Positions 42,293-51,855 of a stretch of 64,000 nt of DNA are shown piece by piece. Origin of the DNA: Alphaproteobacteria bacterium (lineage in GTDB: Bacteria > Pseudomonadota > Alphaproteobacteria > Rhizobiales > Beijerinckiaceae); the NCBI GenBank assembly GCA_016869435.1, contig VGEB01000001.1:62001-126000 (forward strand), read 5' to 3'. Each line of letters opens with the position of its first letter. Position 1 is the stretch's first letter. A program made the position numbers and the translations under genes. The notes beneath the pieces were generated by a model. The model did not search any database. It worked only from the letters and a program-made list of their open reading frames with translations, and had not been told where the DNA came from.

Positions 42293-43885
42293 CTAGTGCC
42301 GGAAGTGGCGCACGCCGGTGAACACCATAGCAAGGCCCTGCGCGTCGGCCGCGGCGATCACGTCCTTATCGTTAATCGAGCCGCCGGGCTGGATGACGGC
42401 CGTGGCGCCTGCTGCGGCAGCCGCCAGCAATCCGTCGGCGAAAGGAAAAAAGGCGTCGGAGGCGACGACGGACTCCTTCGCGAGACTATCCACTACTCCT
42501 GCGGCGCCAGCCGCGTCCTGCGCCTTATGCGCGGCGATGCGCGAGGAATCGACGCGCGACATCTGCCCGGCGCCGATTCCAACTGTCGCGGCGTCTTTCG
42601 CGTAAACGATCGCGTTAGACTTCACGTGCTTGACGACTCTGAAGGCGAATTTGAGATCGGCAAGCTCCTGCGCCGTCGGCTGGCGCTTGGTCACGACCTG
42701 CAGGTTCATGTCGTCAACGACGGCGTTGTCGCGTGATTGCGCAAGAAAGCCGCCTGAAACGGATCGATAGGTCAAGCCGGAAGCACGAGGATCGGGCAGG
42801 CCGCCGGTCAGCAGCAGACGCAGATTCTTTTTGGCGCCGACAATTGCGATCGCCTCCTCGTCGACGTCGGGCGCGATGATCACCTCGGTGAAAATCTTGA
42901 CGATCTCTCGCGCCGCTTCGGCGTCGAGCTTGCGATTGAGCGCGACGATGCCGCCGAAGGCGGAAACCGGATCGCAGCGCAAAGCTTTCGCATAGGCGTC
43001 GGCCAGAGTCGCGCCTTCAGCGACGCCGCAGGGATTGGCGTGTTTGACGATGACGGCGGCGGCCGTCCGCGCCGGATCGAATTCCGCGACGCATTCGAAC
43101 GCGGCGTCGGTGTCGTTGACGTTGTTGTAGGACAGCTGCTTGCCCTGAAGCTGACGCGCCGTGGCGACGCCGGGTCGCTTCTCGCCGGAAAGATAGAAAC
43201 CCGCCGATTGATGCGGATTCTCGCCGTAACGCATGGGTTCGGCCAGACGACCGCCGAAGGCGCGCAGCGGCGGCGAGGCTTCGGCAAGCTCTTGCGCGAG
43301 CCAATTGGAAATCGCCCCGTCATAGGCCGCTGTGCGAGCAAAAGCCTTTTGCGCGAGCCGCCGGCGGGTGGCGAGCCGCGTCGCGCCCTTCGTCGCGTCG
43401 AGTTCCTCGATCAGCGCCGCATAATCTTCAGGATCGACGACGACGGCGACGTCGTCGTGGTTCTTCGACGCGGCGCGGATCATGGCCGGTCCGCCGATGT
43501 CGATATTTTCTACGCATTCTTCGAAGGGCGCGCCTTTCGAGAGCGTCGATTCGAAAGGGTAGAGATTGACGACGAGCAGATCGATGGGCCGAATGTCATG
43601 CGCGAGCATCGCCGCTTCATGCTGGGGATTTTCGCGGATCGCCAGAAGGCCGCCATGCACCTTCGGGTGCAGGGTCTTCAGCCTTCCGTCCATCATCTCC
43701 GGAAACTGCGTGAGATCGGCGACGTCGCGCACCGCGAGTCCCGCCTCGGTTAGCGCTTTACGCGTGCCGCCGGTGGAGACGAGCTCCACCCCATGCGCCG
43801 CCAGAACGCGCGCGAACGCGACAAGGCCTGTCTTATCGGAAACGGAAATCAGCGCGCGCGCCACGCGGCGCAAATCGACGGCCAT
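42293..43885 (-). CDS. purH: Bifunctional AICAR transformylase/IMP cyclohydrolase
   Basis: A 530-residue enzyme for the last two steps of IMP synthesis. The N-terminal IMP cyclohydrolase domain (MGS-like) shows [27 protein letters not shown] and [16 protein letters not shown]; the C-terminal transformylase has [13 protein letters not shown] and the catalytic Lys-His in [12 protein letters not shown], with [11 protein letters not shown] near the end. Length and motifs are normal. It follows the heparinase-like gene as in many alphaproteobacteria. Confidence 0.97.
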   Translation of the reverse strand: MAVDLRRVARALISVSDKTGLVAFARVLAAHGVELVSTGGTRKALTEAGLAVRDVADLTQFPEMMDGRLKTLHPKVHGGLLAIRENPQHEAAMLAHDIRPIDLLVVNLYPFESTLSKGAPFEECVENIDIGGPAMIRAASKNHDDVAVVVDPEDYAALIEELDATKGATRLATRRRLAQKAFARTAAYDGAISNWLAQELAEASPPLRAFGGRLAEPMRYGENPHQSAGFYLSGEKRPGVATARQLQGKQLSYNNVNDTDAAFECVAEFDPARTAAAVIVKHANPCGVAEGATLADAYAKALRCDPVSAFGGIVALNRKLDAEAAREIVKIFTEVIIAPDVDEEAIAIVGAKKNLRLLLTGGLPDPRASGLTYRSVSGGFLAQSRDNAVVDDMNLQVVTKRQPTAQELADLKFAFRVVKHVKSNAIVYAKDAATVGIGAGQMSRVDSSRIAAHKAQDAAGAAGVVDSLAKESVVASDAFFPFADGLLAAAAAGATAVIQPGGSINDKDVIAAADAQGLAMVFTGVRHFRH

Positions 43886-43915
43886 TGCCCACTCCTGGAT
43901 CGCGCCGCGCGCTTA

Positions 43916-45634
43916 TCACACCTGATGCCCGGACGGAACCGGCGCGCCAACGCGCCGCCGGAAACTCCATGCGATCTCGGCGCCGGCGGCCGCCGTCCCG
44001 CGCAAAACGATCTGGGCGCATTTGCGCGCGCCGCCGGGCGCGGCGAAAAAGATGCTGTCTTCGACTTCGGGTGAGACGCCCAGCGCCTCAAAGTCGAGAA
44101 TTTCGCCATTGGCGAGAGTGAGTTCGACTGCGCCGTCGGCGCGAAGCGTAACGCGCACGCGCGGGTGAAGGTGAAAACGCAGGGCGAAATCGCCTGAGTC
44201 CCGATGTCTGCCGCCCCCTTCCGCAGCGACGAGTCGGTCGACGCCCAGAAGCGCAGCGCCATCCGCCGTCAGGGTCAGCTCGCGCGCGTGGATGAGGCCG
44301 AAATCGCGCGCATATCCGTCATGAGACAATGCGAGCGTCGTCTCCGCGTCGAGACGGCGGCGCTCGACCTCGACTTTGCGTGGACCGGCGAGAACGCGCC
44401 CGGCGCGCCGGCGCGGCGCGCTTTGTGGCGCGATGCGGGCGCTGGAGCGGTCGTTGACGACGAGAGTCGAATGCGCGGCGGTGGCCCGCGCCAATTCGCG
44501 GGCGTCCAAATGCGGCGCCGAAGGGGCGCCGCAGTTGACGACGACGCGCTCGATCCCGATCGAAAATTCAAAAGACAGGCAACCCGCATGCGCAGAAAGC
44601 GAGAATTCGAAAGGCGGCGGGCCGCCGGCGTCGACGATGACCAGCGCGTCGGCCGCCTCCATGCGCTGATAGCCGGCATAAGGCGCGTTGACGGGCGGCG
44701 CGCCGCGCGTATCCTCATGGGCAAGCGCGTTCGCCAACCGGTCCAGCGCCGTCACGCCCATGCCGTTGAACAGCGCCAGAGACCCGTCGCCATGCTGCAG
44801 CATGCGCAGCATCGGCATCATTCGATCGATGGCGCGCAGGACGGCCGGCGGCGTTTGCAGGCCGCGCGCCGCGATCACCTGCCGCAGCGGCAATAAGTCG
44901 ATCAGCAGGTCGACGGCGACCTGCGGATTGCGGCTCACATGGCCGCCATCGATCAGGATCTGGCGGTCGAGTTCGGCGCTCAGCGCGCGCGACACATGCG
45001 GCGCGATCTTGCGGCCCGTGTCGGCGCAAACGGCGAATTCGGCGAGCGCGATGGCGCAGAAGGCGCGATCGGCGCCGCGCGCGCCGTCGCCGGCCAAGGC
45101 GCGCCATAGCAACCGAGCGTTGCGCGCAAGCGCCAGCATGAATGCATCGTAAAAATCGGCGTCAGCGCCGTCGAGCAGCATCGGCGATTGCGAGAGAAAT
45201 GAAAGGAGGCGTCGCGCGACGATGACCGGCTCCATCGCCGGATCGTCGGGCGGCAGCTTCGGAAGAGAAAGAAAGTAGGCGACGAGCCCCTGCGCATGCT
45301 CGATCGCCACCTTCTTGTCCGAGCCTTGTAGATGCCGCAGCCAGGAGAAACCGGCGAGCGAGCGCCGCCAGCCTTCGGATGGCGCCGTCATGAGAAAGGG
45401 CGATACGCCTCTCGCCTGCACGGTTTTGCCTTCGAAAGAAAAATAACCGGCGTAAATCTGGTCGGCGACGGTCGAGTCGGTTGTTCTTATGTCGGGAGGA
45501 GCGATGCGCAGCCGCTCGGGCGGCGCGATCGCCATCGATTTCATAAGGTGGTAGGGCGCGGCGGCGCCTCGCGCGAAAGCGCCCGCCGCCCGCGCCGCCG
45601 AGGCGCCGGCCAGCCGCACCCGATCCCGCAACAT
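43916..45634 (-). CDS. Heparinase II/III-family protein
   Basis: A protein of about 572 residues with an N-terminal alpha/alpha toroid region (WRRSLAGFSWLRHLQG, DGGHVSRNPQVAVDLLIDLLPLR) and a C-terminal beta-sandwich (HLHPRVRVTLRADG). This domain pair marks heparinase II/III-like lyases; in alphaproteobacteria the gene stands before purH and its substrate is unknown. No signal peptide is obvious, which is odd for a polysaccharide lyase. The start is uncertain: ATG 45634 is used; the frame extends to 45676 and a GGAGG site lies about 17 bp upstream of the ATG. Confidence 0.85.
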   Translation of the reverse strand: MLRDRVRLAGASAARAAGAFARGAAAPYHLMKSMAIAPPERLRIAPPDIRTTDSTVADQIYAGYFSFEGKTVQARGVSPFLMTAPSEGWRRSLAGFSWLRHLQGSDKKVAIEHAQGLVAYFLSLPKLPPDDPAMEPVIVARRLLSFLSQSPMLLDGADADFYDAFMLALARNARLLWRALAGDGARGADRAFCAIALAEFAVCADTGRKIAPHVSRALSAELDRQILIDGGHVSRNPQVAVDLLIDLLPLRQVIAARGLQTPPAVLRAIDRMMPMLRMLQHGDGSLALFNGMGVTALDRLANALAHEDTRGAPPVNAPYAGYQRMEAADALVIVDAGGPPPFEFSLSAHAGCLSFEFSIGIERVVVNCGAPSAPHLDARELARATAAHSTLVVNDRSSARIAPQSAPRRRAGRVLAGPRKVEVERRRLDAETTLALSHDGYARDFGLIHARELTLTADGAALLGVDRLVAAEGGGRHRDSGDFALRFHLHPRVRVTLRADGAVELTLANGEILDFEALGVSPEVEDSIFFAAPGGARKCAQIVLRGTAAAGAEIAWSFRRRVGAPVPSGHQV

Positions 45635-45840
45635 GATGGCGCTCAGTGGCGTCCTCCGATAGCGGCGCGCGCGCAATGCCCCTCAGCGGCGCGCCAGCCG
45701 GCAATATCAAACCCCGCCGTCCGCTTATAGTCTAAATTTCCGTGACTTTCGAATGAGATCGCGTCGTCGCGAACTCTGCGCCATTGCGCGCGAAAGGCCG
45801 GAAATGGCAATGTCCCGTCTCTTTTCAGGGAGTCTCGCCA

Positions 45841-46371
45841 ATGCCGCTTTACACGATCGACGGAATCGCCCCGCGCCTGCCCGCCCCCGGCCGGTTCTAC
45901 GTGGCGCCCGCCGCGCATGTCATCGGCCGTGTCGCCCTGGAGGAGGACGCCAATATCTGGTTCGGCTGCGTTCTGCGCGGCGACAATGAATGGATCACGA
46001 TCGGCGCGCGCACCAATATTCAGGAAAATAGCATCCTTCATACCGACATGGGCTTTCCTCTGGACATCGGGCCCGACTGCACGATCGGCCATGGCGTCAT
46101 TCTGCACAGTTGCACGATCGGGGAAGCGACGCTCATCGGCATGGGCGCGACGATCCTCAACGGCGCCAAGATCGGCGCGAATTGCCTCGTCGGCGCCAAT
46201 GCGCTGGTGACCGAAGGCAAGGAGTTTCCCGACTATTCGCTGATTGTCGGCTCGCCGGCCAAAGCGATCCGCACCCTCGGCGCGGACGCCCGCGCCCGCC
46301 ATCTCGACTCGGCGAAACATTATGTGGAGAACGGCCAGCGTTACGCGAAAGGGCTGACGCCGATCGGCTGA
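45841..46371 (+). CDS. Gamma-class carbonic anhydrase family protein
   Basis: A 176-residue left-handed beta-helix protein built from hexapeptide repeats. The zinc ligands of the gamma class are present: His in SILHTD, and two in IGHGVILHSC; the RGDNEWI and NIQENS motifs also match. Members act as carbonic anhydrase or as YrdA/CaiE-like proteins of unclear function. ATG 45841 follows AGGGAG; an upstream ATG at 45784 lacks support. It diverges from the heparinase-like gene. Confidence 0.9.
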   Translation: MPLYTIDGIAPRLPAPGRFYVAPAAHVIGRVALEEDANIWFGCVLRGDNEWITIGARTNIQENSILHTDMGFPLDIGPDCTIGHGVILHSCTIGEATLIGMGATILNGAKIGANCLVGANALVTEGKEFPDYSLIVGSPAKAIRTLGADARARHLDSAKHYVENGQRYAKGLTPIG

Positions 46372-46379
46372 GCCCCTCC

Positions 46380-47021
46380 TCACCGCGACACATAGAGCGG
46401 CGCGCTGGTCGGCGGAGCGATCGCCACCCAGGCGTTCTGATTATACTGCGACTGCCGCTTGACGAAGCGATAGGGAACGCGCGTCCAGGGTCGCATCTCG
46501 TCGGAGAGATTGTCGAGCACGAATTCGCCGCGGCTGGTCTTGACGGTCAGAACCGAATGGCCGTCGCCGTTCTTTTCCTTCACCACGGTAAGCAGCAGCG
46601 CCTGCCGGGGGAAACCTTCTTCGATCAGCATGCGGCGCTTCAGCAGGGCGAAATCCTCGCAGTCGCCCTTGCCGTCGCCCGGATAGTCCCACTGGTCGAC
46701 CGAGCCCCAATGATCCGAATCCGAAACCGGATCGATGTTCTTGTTCACCCAGGCGTTGATGCGCGCGATCTTGCGGTAGACGGCGCCGGTGAGTTCGACC
46801 TCCTGCGCCTCGGTTTCATCGTCCTGGCATTCGCCGCGGTAGCGCTGGCAGAAGTCCACCCAGCCGTACGGCACGCTGGTTTCGGACCCGATCGACGCCG
46901 ATGTCGCCGTCTCCGGTCCGGCGAAACTTTTCGCGTCGACCGCGACGAGCGCCGCGCCTGCAATCCCGAGAGCCATAATCGCCTTGCTGACAACGCCCAA
47001 CATAACCCGCCTCCGTGACAT
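46380..47021 (-). CDS. Exported transglutaminase-like cysteine peptidase (BTLCP, family C93)
   Basis: A 213-residue protein with a signal peptide (VVSKAIMALGIAGAALVAVDA) and a bacterial transglutaminase-like domain: catalytic Cys in KGDCEDFALLKR, His in DGHSVLTVKT and Asp in FVLDNLSDE. Family members are periplasmic; the Pseudomonas relative LapG cuts the adhesin LapA under c-di-GMP control. No LapD-like or large adhesin gene is adjacent here, so the target is unknown. It converges with the carbonic anhydrase gene, 8 bp apart. Confidence 0.88.
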   Translation of the reverse strand: MSRRRVMLGVVSKAIMALGIAGAALVAVDAKSFAGPETATSASIGSETSVPYGWVDFCQRYRGECQDDETEAQEVELTGAVYRKIARINAWVNKNIDPVSDSDHWGSVDQWDYPGDGKGDCEDFALLKRRMLIEEGFPRQALLLTVVKEKNGDGHSVLTVKTSRGEFVLDNLSDEMRPWTRVPYRFVKRQSQYNQNAWVAIAPPTSAPLYVSR

Positions 47022-47488
47022 GAGGCGAGGTTAGTTTTCTTGTTTTGCTGTCTATGAAAGTATTTATGCCGCATTTTACGCGGATGCGTTCAGATTTTCG
47101 CCGATCTCCAGTAAGTATAATTTTGCGCTACTGAACTCCATAAAATTTGATTTTTTCCAACATCATATTGGAAAAAAAGGATTTTTTATGCACACAGCGC
47201 TCGCCGCGGCCGCCCGCGCCCCGCCCCGAATTAAGCTTGGAAGAACGCCGGTTAACTTGCGCCGGTCCTGAAGGTTAACGCGCCCGCTCGGTCCGTAATT
47301 TTTGTGCCGCGCGCGGCGGCGGCGCGCCTTCCGTGTGGCGCAAATCGGTCACAAGGTCTTATGCGCCCGATGCGGCGGGCACGGGGCGTCTCCGCCCTTC
47401 GAGGGAGAAGGTCGGATTGCGGACCTCTCCAGATCGCGTACGCAAATTCCGTCGGACGTTCGCGTCAAATTCAGCTTGATGACGCCTA
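47022..47488. other. AT-rich intergenic region with a hairpin
   Basis: These 467 bp separate the peptidase gene (promoter side) from the 3' end of xseB. About 47030-47190 is clearly AT-rich against the genome and contains TTTTTTCCAA (47151-47160) and TTGGAAAAAA (47168-47177), a perfect stem with a 7-nt loop that resembles a two-way terminator. Further right GTTAAC occurs twice, about 20 bp apart. One very short frame is listed separately. Confidence 0.6.
47188..47271 (+). CDS. Very short possible reading frame, 27 residues
   Basis: ATG 47188 lies 6 bp after AAGGA and opens 27 codons (MHTALAAAARAPPRIKLG, then a basic tail). The product is basic and not membrane-like. Because the ribosome binding site sits in the AT-rich hairpin region it could be a leader peptide, but no gene follows it on this strand. 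Weakly supported. Confidence 0.2.
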   Translation: MHTALAAAARAPPRIKLGRTPVNLRRS

Positions 47489-47746
47489 TCACTCCACGTC
47501 GAAGGACGCGACTCCGGTCGGTTGGCCATTTTCGCCAAGCGTGATTTTTTCGATGCGGGCTTCGGCCTCGGCGAGAAGAGTCTCGCAGCGCGCCTGCAGC
47601 GCCTTGCCGCGGGCATAGAGCTTCACCGACTCGTCGAGCGACACGGCGCCCTTCTCGAGATCGCCGACGATGCGCTCGAGCTCCTGCATCGCCTGTTCGA
47701 ACGGCATCGTAACGATGTCTGCGGCGGCGTCCGGCTCCTGCGTCAT
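47489..47746 (-). CDS. xseB: Exodeoxyribonuclease VII small subunit
   Basis: An 85-residue helical protein with the family core MPFEQAMQELERIVGDLEKG and SLDESVKLYARGKAL. Several copies bind one XseA to form the single-strand exonuclease VII. ATG 47746 has GAGAGG just upstream and is preferred to ATG 47758. Neither dxs, which often follows xseB in alphaproteobacteria, nor xseA is here. Confidence 0.93.
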   Translation of the reverse strand: MTQEPDAAADIVTMPFEQAMQELERIVGDLEKGAVSLDESVKLYARGKALQARCETLLAEAEARIEKITLGENGQPTGVASFDVE

Positions 47747-47790
47747 GGCGCCTCTCATAGACCAGGCGCGCCTTTTTGGCTATGCGGCGC

Positions 47791-49191
47791 TCAGCGTTCA
47801 GCCGGTTCAGGGCGGCCGACGATACGCAGAATCTGTGGAAATTCTTCGCGCGTCCGGCGTTCGATCTCATCCAGCGCGTCATGGGCGTTTTGCACCGAAA
47901 CGGCGGCGTCAATTTGGCAATGGAAGTTGACGACAATGCCGCCGGCCGTCTGGCGAACCCGAACGTCTTGCACCCTTGCGAGCGGACGGGTCTGAGCGGC
48001 GACGCAGGCAAGCGCCGCTTCAATCGCGCCGGCAACCGCCGGATCGGCGGGTTGCGCTGCAAGCAAACGCATTTCGAGAGGTTCGATGTGGGTTTCGACT
48101 TCGGCGTCGGCCCCGAATTCGTCGCGCAATGCGCTTTCGAAATCGGCGGCGACGGCGTGCGCGCGGCCGAGCGGCATGGCGCCGTCGAGTTCAATGTCGA
48201 CGCCGATCGACAGGCGCCCGTCGATCCGCTGAGCGATGACATGATGGGCGTGTATATGTCGGCGCGCGCCAACCAGCAGAATGCGCTCCATGACCGTTTC
48301 GTCGTCGAGCGCCCGCGGCTCGAACGCAAGCGTGACGCGGGCGCGCGGCGTCACCTCGGCGATCGCTTCGGCCACGGCTGATTTGATTCGCGCCGCCTGC
48401 TCCACGCGCAGTCCCCGTGCAACGCCGATTGTCGCCTCGCCGACAATGTCCGGGCCGATGGTGCGCAGCCGCAGCGAATCTATGGCGATGACGCCCGGCA
48501 CGTCGGCGATCGCTCGCTGCAGGTGCGGCGCAAGTTCGCGTGGCGCCGCGTCGAGCAGCGTGTCGATGGTGCGTCGGCCCAGCCGAAAACCGGCGACCGC
48601 AATAAATGCGGCGACGCCGAAGGCGGCAAGCGCGTCGCCGCGCTCGAACCCGTAATGCGCCGCAACGAGACCCAATAGCACCAGCGTCGACGAAACCAGA
48701 TCGCTCGCAAAATGCAGCGCGTCTGCGGCGAGCGCGTCGCTGCCTTCGGCCCTAGCAATTCGGCTCAACTGACGGGAGCGCACGTAATCGACGGCGATGG
48801 AGACGACGAGAACGCCATAAATCGGCCAATCCACGTCGATTTCGACATTCTTCTCATGGAGCCGCCGCCATGCCTCGGCGACGACGAACACGGCAAGGCC
48901 GAAGAGGAAGCCGGTCTCGATCAGCGCCGCCAGCGCCTCATATTTGCCATGGCCGTAGTGATGTTCTTCGTCCGCTGGCTTTTCCGCTTCACGCACCGCA
49001 AAAAAAGTCAGCGCCGTCGCGCCCGTATCAACGAAGGCGTGGCCGGATTCCGACAGCAGCGCCAGCGATCCCGACCATAGGCCGGCGGCGAGCTTCGCGA
49101 CTGCGAGAATAGCGCTCGCGGCTATCGAAGCCTTGGCTGCCCCGAGCTTAACGCTCGTCGCCGCTCTCGGAAGGGCTTTGGTCTCGGTCAC
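47791..49191 (-). CDS. Cation diffusion facilitator family transporter
   Basis: A 466-residue metal-proton antiporter of the inner membrane. Six transmembrane segments fill residues 20-210. Site A is ESGHAFVD (HxxxD) and site B DALHFASD (HxxxD); the loop EEHHYGHGKYE is typical of the family. The cytoplasmic part is long (about 250 residues) and seems to hold two ferredoxin-like domains, the second with HIHAHHVIAQ, where most relatives have one. It exports Zn, Co or Fe; the metal cannot be fixed by sequence. Confidence 0.9.
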   Translation of the reverse strand: MTETKALPRAATSVKLGAAKASIAASAILAVAKLAAGLWSGSLALLSESGHAFVDTGATALTFFAVREAEKPADEEHHYGHGKYEALAALIETGFLFGLAVFVVAEAWRRLHEKNVEIDVDWPIYGVLVVSIAVDYVRSRQLSRIARAEGSDALAADALHFASDLVSSTLVLLGLVAAHYGFERGDALAAFGVAAFIAVAGFRLGRRTIDTLLDAAPRELAPHLQRAIADVPGVIAIDSLRLRTIGPDIVGEATIGVARGLRVEQAARIKSAVAEAIAEVTPRARVTLAFEPRALDDETVMERILLVGARRHIHAHHVIAQRIDGRLSIGVDIELDGAMPLGRAHAVAADFESALRDEFGADAEVETHIEPLEMRLLAAQPADPAVAGAIEAALACVAAQTRPLARVQDVRVRQTAGGIVVNFHCQIDAAVSVQNAHDALDEIERRTREEFPQILRIVGRPEPAER

Positions 49192-49302
49192 CGAACCGCG
49201 CCACTCTATTTCAGTGAACGTTAGCCTCTAGCAAGCGGCCGGTCAGGGCGCAAACCGACGCCGTGCTAAAACTATGGCCGAACCATCAGACAGGAGCCGC
49301 AT

Positions 49303-49743
49303 ATGAAATTTCTGCACGCGATGATTCGGGTCGGCGACCTTGACCGTTCGCTCGGCTTCTTTTGCGACGTGCTCGGAATGAAGGAGGTGCGTCGCACGCA
49401 GAACGAGAAGGGGCGCTACACCCTCGTCTATCTTGCGGCGCCTGACGACGCCGCCGAAGCCAAGGAAAAGCACGCGCCGCTTGTCGAACTCACCTACAAT
49501 TGGGACGAGCATGAATATGCGGGTGGGCGGAACTTCGGCCACCTCGCTTTCGCCGTGGAGAATATTTACGAAGTCTGCGCGCGTCTCCAGGCGGCCGGCG
49601 TGACGATCAATCGGCCGCCGCGAGACGGCCACATGGCCTTCGTGCGATCGCCGGACGACATCTCCATCGAACTGCTTCAGAAAGGCGCGCCGCTGCCGCC
49701 AATCGAGCCCTGGGCTTCGGCGCCAAATGTTGGCGCGTGGTAA
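49303..49743 (+). CDS. gloA: Lactoylglutathione lyase (glyoxalase I)
   Basis: A 146-residue vicinal-oxygen-chelate protein that converts the methylglyoxal-glutathione adduct to S-lactoylglutathione. Start [20 protein letters not shown], then [49 protein letters not shown] and SIELLQKG are standard. Metal ligands are the His near the start, the Glu in VELTYN, His in GHLAF and Glu in SIELLQ. CAGGAG precedes ATG 49303. Confidence 0.94.
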   Translation: MKFLHAMIRVGDLDRSLGFFCDVLGMKEVRRTQNEKGRYTLVYLAAPDDAAEAKEKHAPLVELTYNWDEHEYAGGRNFGHLAFAVENIYEVCARLQAAGVTINRPPRDGHMAFVRSPDDISIELLQKGAPLPPIEPWASAPNVGAW

Positions 49744-50196
49744 AGTTTTGCGGCGCCGCGCGTTCTATTGCGTCGCAGCTACGAATTTTTTGGCCGCCGG
49801 GAACGATTGCTGTGGCCATGAGTTGAGTCAAAGGCCGAGCTGTGGCCTCAGCGCGGCCAATCGATATGTTGTTGATGTGCTGACGAACTTTCGTCGCGAA
49901 CCTGTCACGGCTTTCAGATAGAAGCGCGGCGGGCGTCGCTCTCGAGCAGGGGTCGGCTTTTGACGTCGACCGTCGTGTTCGCCAGCTATTAAAATCCCGT
50001 CCGGAATTCGGATGGGGGATTTTCACCAATTTTCTATAAAGATTCTGTTCAGCTTGAACCGATAGCTTGTCAGCTTAAACCGATAGCTTGACGGCAGAAG
50101 ATGCGGTCGTTGAGACGCCAATAAGAAAACATGTCGCGGATGGTCCGCGGCCAAAAAAATGAAATGGGGCTGGAGTTCAAGGGCGGAGGAGACGTC
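49744..50196 (+). other. Intergenic region with a 21-bp tandem duplication
   Basis: No gene is seen in these 453 bp. TATAAA occurs at 50035-50040, and directly after it lies the duplicated 21-mer described separately. Frames running into the next gene from 50131 lack a ribosome binding site until 50197. Confidence 0.5.
50050..50091. repeat. Tandem repeat, two 21-bp units
   Basis: CAGCTTGAACCGATAGCTTG and CAGCTTAAACCGATAGCTTG follow each other with a period of 21 bp and one internal mismatch. Two helical turns between units would place two proteins on the same face of the DNA. It lies about 105 bp upstream of the next gene start. Confidence 0.75.
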
Positions 50197-50556
50197 ATGC
50201 TCATCCTGGATTTGATCAATTCCTGCTCTAACGACAAGGTCGCGCAAGCAGCGCTGGCCTGCATCGGCGGCCAATTCGCCGAACGCGTGCGAGCGGCCGC
50301 CGGGGTGAAAGGCCTGAGCGTGGGCAAATTCGTCGTGCTGGCGGTGCGCGACTATGCAAGCCGGTCCGATGAAGCGGCGCAGGAGGCGCTTCGCGTCAAA
50401 GTCGTTCGCGACGACCAGCCTTTGCTCCGCGGGCTGCGCGAGGTGCTCGAAGCGGCGCTTGAACGCGACCCCTTCTTCGTGGACGGCGAGGCCATGTCGG
50501 CGACGCCACCCTATGCATTCAGCGCCGCGCGGGAGAATGCGCTGCGATATCACTGA
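50197..50556 (+). CDS. Hypothetical protein
   Basis: A 119-residue soluble protein. GGAGGAGA lies just upstream of ATG 50197 and decides the start over ATG 50131 and 50164. It looks helical (MLILDLINSCSNDKVAQAAL, FAERVRAAAGVKGLSVGKFV, DYASRSDEAAQEALRVKV). The middle (LSVGKFVVLAVRDYA) is faintly like a ribbon-helix-helix or CopG-type helical segment, but not enough to name. It has no signal peptide. Preceded by the 21-bp tandem repeat, which could be its operator. Confidence 0.65.
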   Translation: MLILDLINSCSNDKVAQAALACIGGQFAERVRAAAGVKGLSVGKFVVLAVRDYASRSDEAAQEALRVKVVRDDQPLLRGLREVLEAALERDPFFVDGEAMSATPPYAFSAARENALRYH

Positions 50557-50679
50557 TTGTCCAATCGAACTGACACTCCTCTTTAACGAGTGATGGCGAC
50601 GTGGCTGCCGCACCGTCGCCATCTGTATTTTTGCGCCTAAATGAGAAGTAGCCCAACCTGTCTTGCTTGACTGTGGCTG

Positions 50680-51348
50680 ATGCATTTCCTCGATCAGGCG
50701 CAAATCGCCTCCATACTTGCGACGTACGGCTACTGGGCGATTTTTCTTGTCATCGCCCTGGAGAGCGCCGGCATTCCCTTGCCTGGCGAAACCATGCTGG
50801 TCGGCGCAGCGATTGTGGCGCGGCTGTCTGGGACGATCGACATCGAAAATGTCGTTGTCGCTGCTGCGGCCGGCGCCATCGTTGGAGACAATGTCGGCTA
50901 TTGGCTCGGGCGGGAGTTCGGCACCAAGCTGCTTGAGCGTTACGGCCATTATGTGGGTCTTGGGGTGGAGAAGTTGCGCTTAGGTCAATATCTCTTCTAC
51001 CGCTGGGGCGGCGCCATCGTCTTTTTCGGGCGATTCTTCGCTTTGCTGCGCATTCTCGCGGCCTCCCTCGCCGGCGCCAATCATCTGCCGCCGGGCCGCT
51101 TCTTTATCTACAACGCGACGGGCGGCGTCGTTTGGGCCTGCGTCTTCGGTTTCGGCGCTTATTTCCTGACGGCCGGCTTTGAAAAAATCAAAGGCCCAAT
51201 TGCGGCGGCGCTCGCATGCGGCCTCGCGCTCGGACTGTTCATCCTTTGGCGCTACTACAAGCGACATGAGGCGCGGCTGATGCGCGAAGCCGACGCTGTG
51301 CTGAGCCAGCGCGCTAGCCGAAACGCGCGCCCATCCGCGCATCGATGA
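50680..51348 (+). CDS. DedA-family membrane protein
   Basis: A 222-residue inner membrane protein of the DedA/SNARE-associated family. Family motifs: ALESAGIPLPGETMLVGAA (membrane re-entrant region with the Glu), GAIVGDNVGYWLGRE, FFGRFFALLRILAASLAG with its two Arg, and NATGGVVWACVFGFGAY. Some members are undecaprenyl-phosphate or lipid flippases. The last 35 bp overlap the convergent DUF2244 gene. Confidence 0.92.
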   Translation: MHFLDQAQIASILATYGYWAIFLVIALESAGIPLPGETMLVGAAIVARLSGTIDIENVVVAAAAGAIVGDNVGYWLGREFGTKLLERYGHYVGLGVEKLRLGQYLFYRWGGAIVFFGRFFALLRILAASLAGANHLPPGRFFIYNATGGVVWACVFGFGAYFLTAGFEKIKGPIAAALACGLALGLFILWRYYKRHEARLMREADAVLSQRASRNARPSAHR

Positions 51349-51805
51349 GCGCGCGAGTGAGATTGCGCGCCAGTTCCGCCTTTTGATCCGGGCCAAGAAA
51401 GGCGCCGATCTCGACGCTTTCGCCTCGCGAGACCAGTTCGACCCGCTCGGTGCCGAATTCTTCATGCACCGTCTGCTTGAGCCGCACCCAGGAGGGATTG
51501 AACCGCCATTCTCTGCGCTGGCCGCGCGCGCCGATTTGCGCGAAAACGAGTTCGAGCGGCGTGAGGTCGAGCGTCTCATGGCTGCGCGCGGCGCGGAAGC
51601 TCAGGCGGAAGGCGAAATAGAGTCCGAGCGCGTCAAGGCCCATGAAACCGGCGACCGGCCAGGCCCCCATGAAAAAGAAAGGTAGCGCAAACAGGACCTG
51701 GCCGAGACAGAATATCAGGATGAAAAGATAGAAAGCGTGCGGCGTCATCGACCGGTGCGGCGTCAGCCGCGCTTTGTAAATTTTCCGCTCGAAGGGGTCG
51801 GACAT
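51314..51805 (-). CDS. DUF2244 membrane protein
   Basis: A 163-residue protein with two transmembrane segments (FYLFILIFCLGQVLFALPFF and an adjacent one) near the N terminus and a cytoplasmic domain (REWRFNPSWVRLKQ, VELVSRGESVEIGAFLGP) typical of DUF2244. The family is common in alphaproteobacteria and often lies next to nth, as here (divergent, 50 bp). Function unknown. Its 3' end overlaps the DedA gene. Confidence 0.9.
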   Translation of the reverse strand: MSDPFERKIYKARLTPHRSMTPHAFYLFILIFCLGQVLFALPFFFMGAWPVAGFMGLDALGLYFAFRLSFRAARSHETLDLTPLELVFAQIGARGQRREWRFNPSWVRLKQTVHEEFGTERVELVSRGESVEIGAFLGPDQKAELARNLTRALIDARMGARFG

Positions 51806-51855
51806 TTCTCCTGCCGGCGCTTTCTCCCTCAGATTCTAAAAGTTATAACGCGCCG

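Noticed and set aside
50023-50949. A 308-codon minus-strand frame across the hypothetical gene and DedA
   Set aside because: Antisense to DedA, which has clear family motifs; the frame has none.
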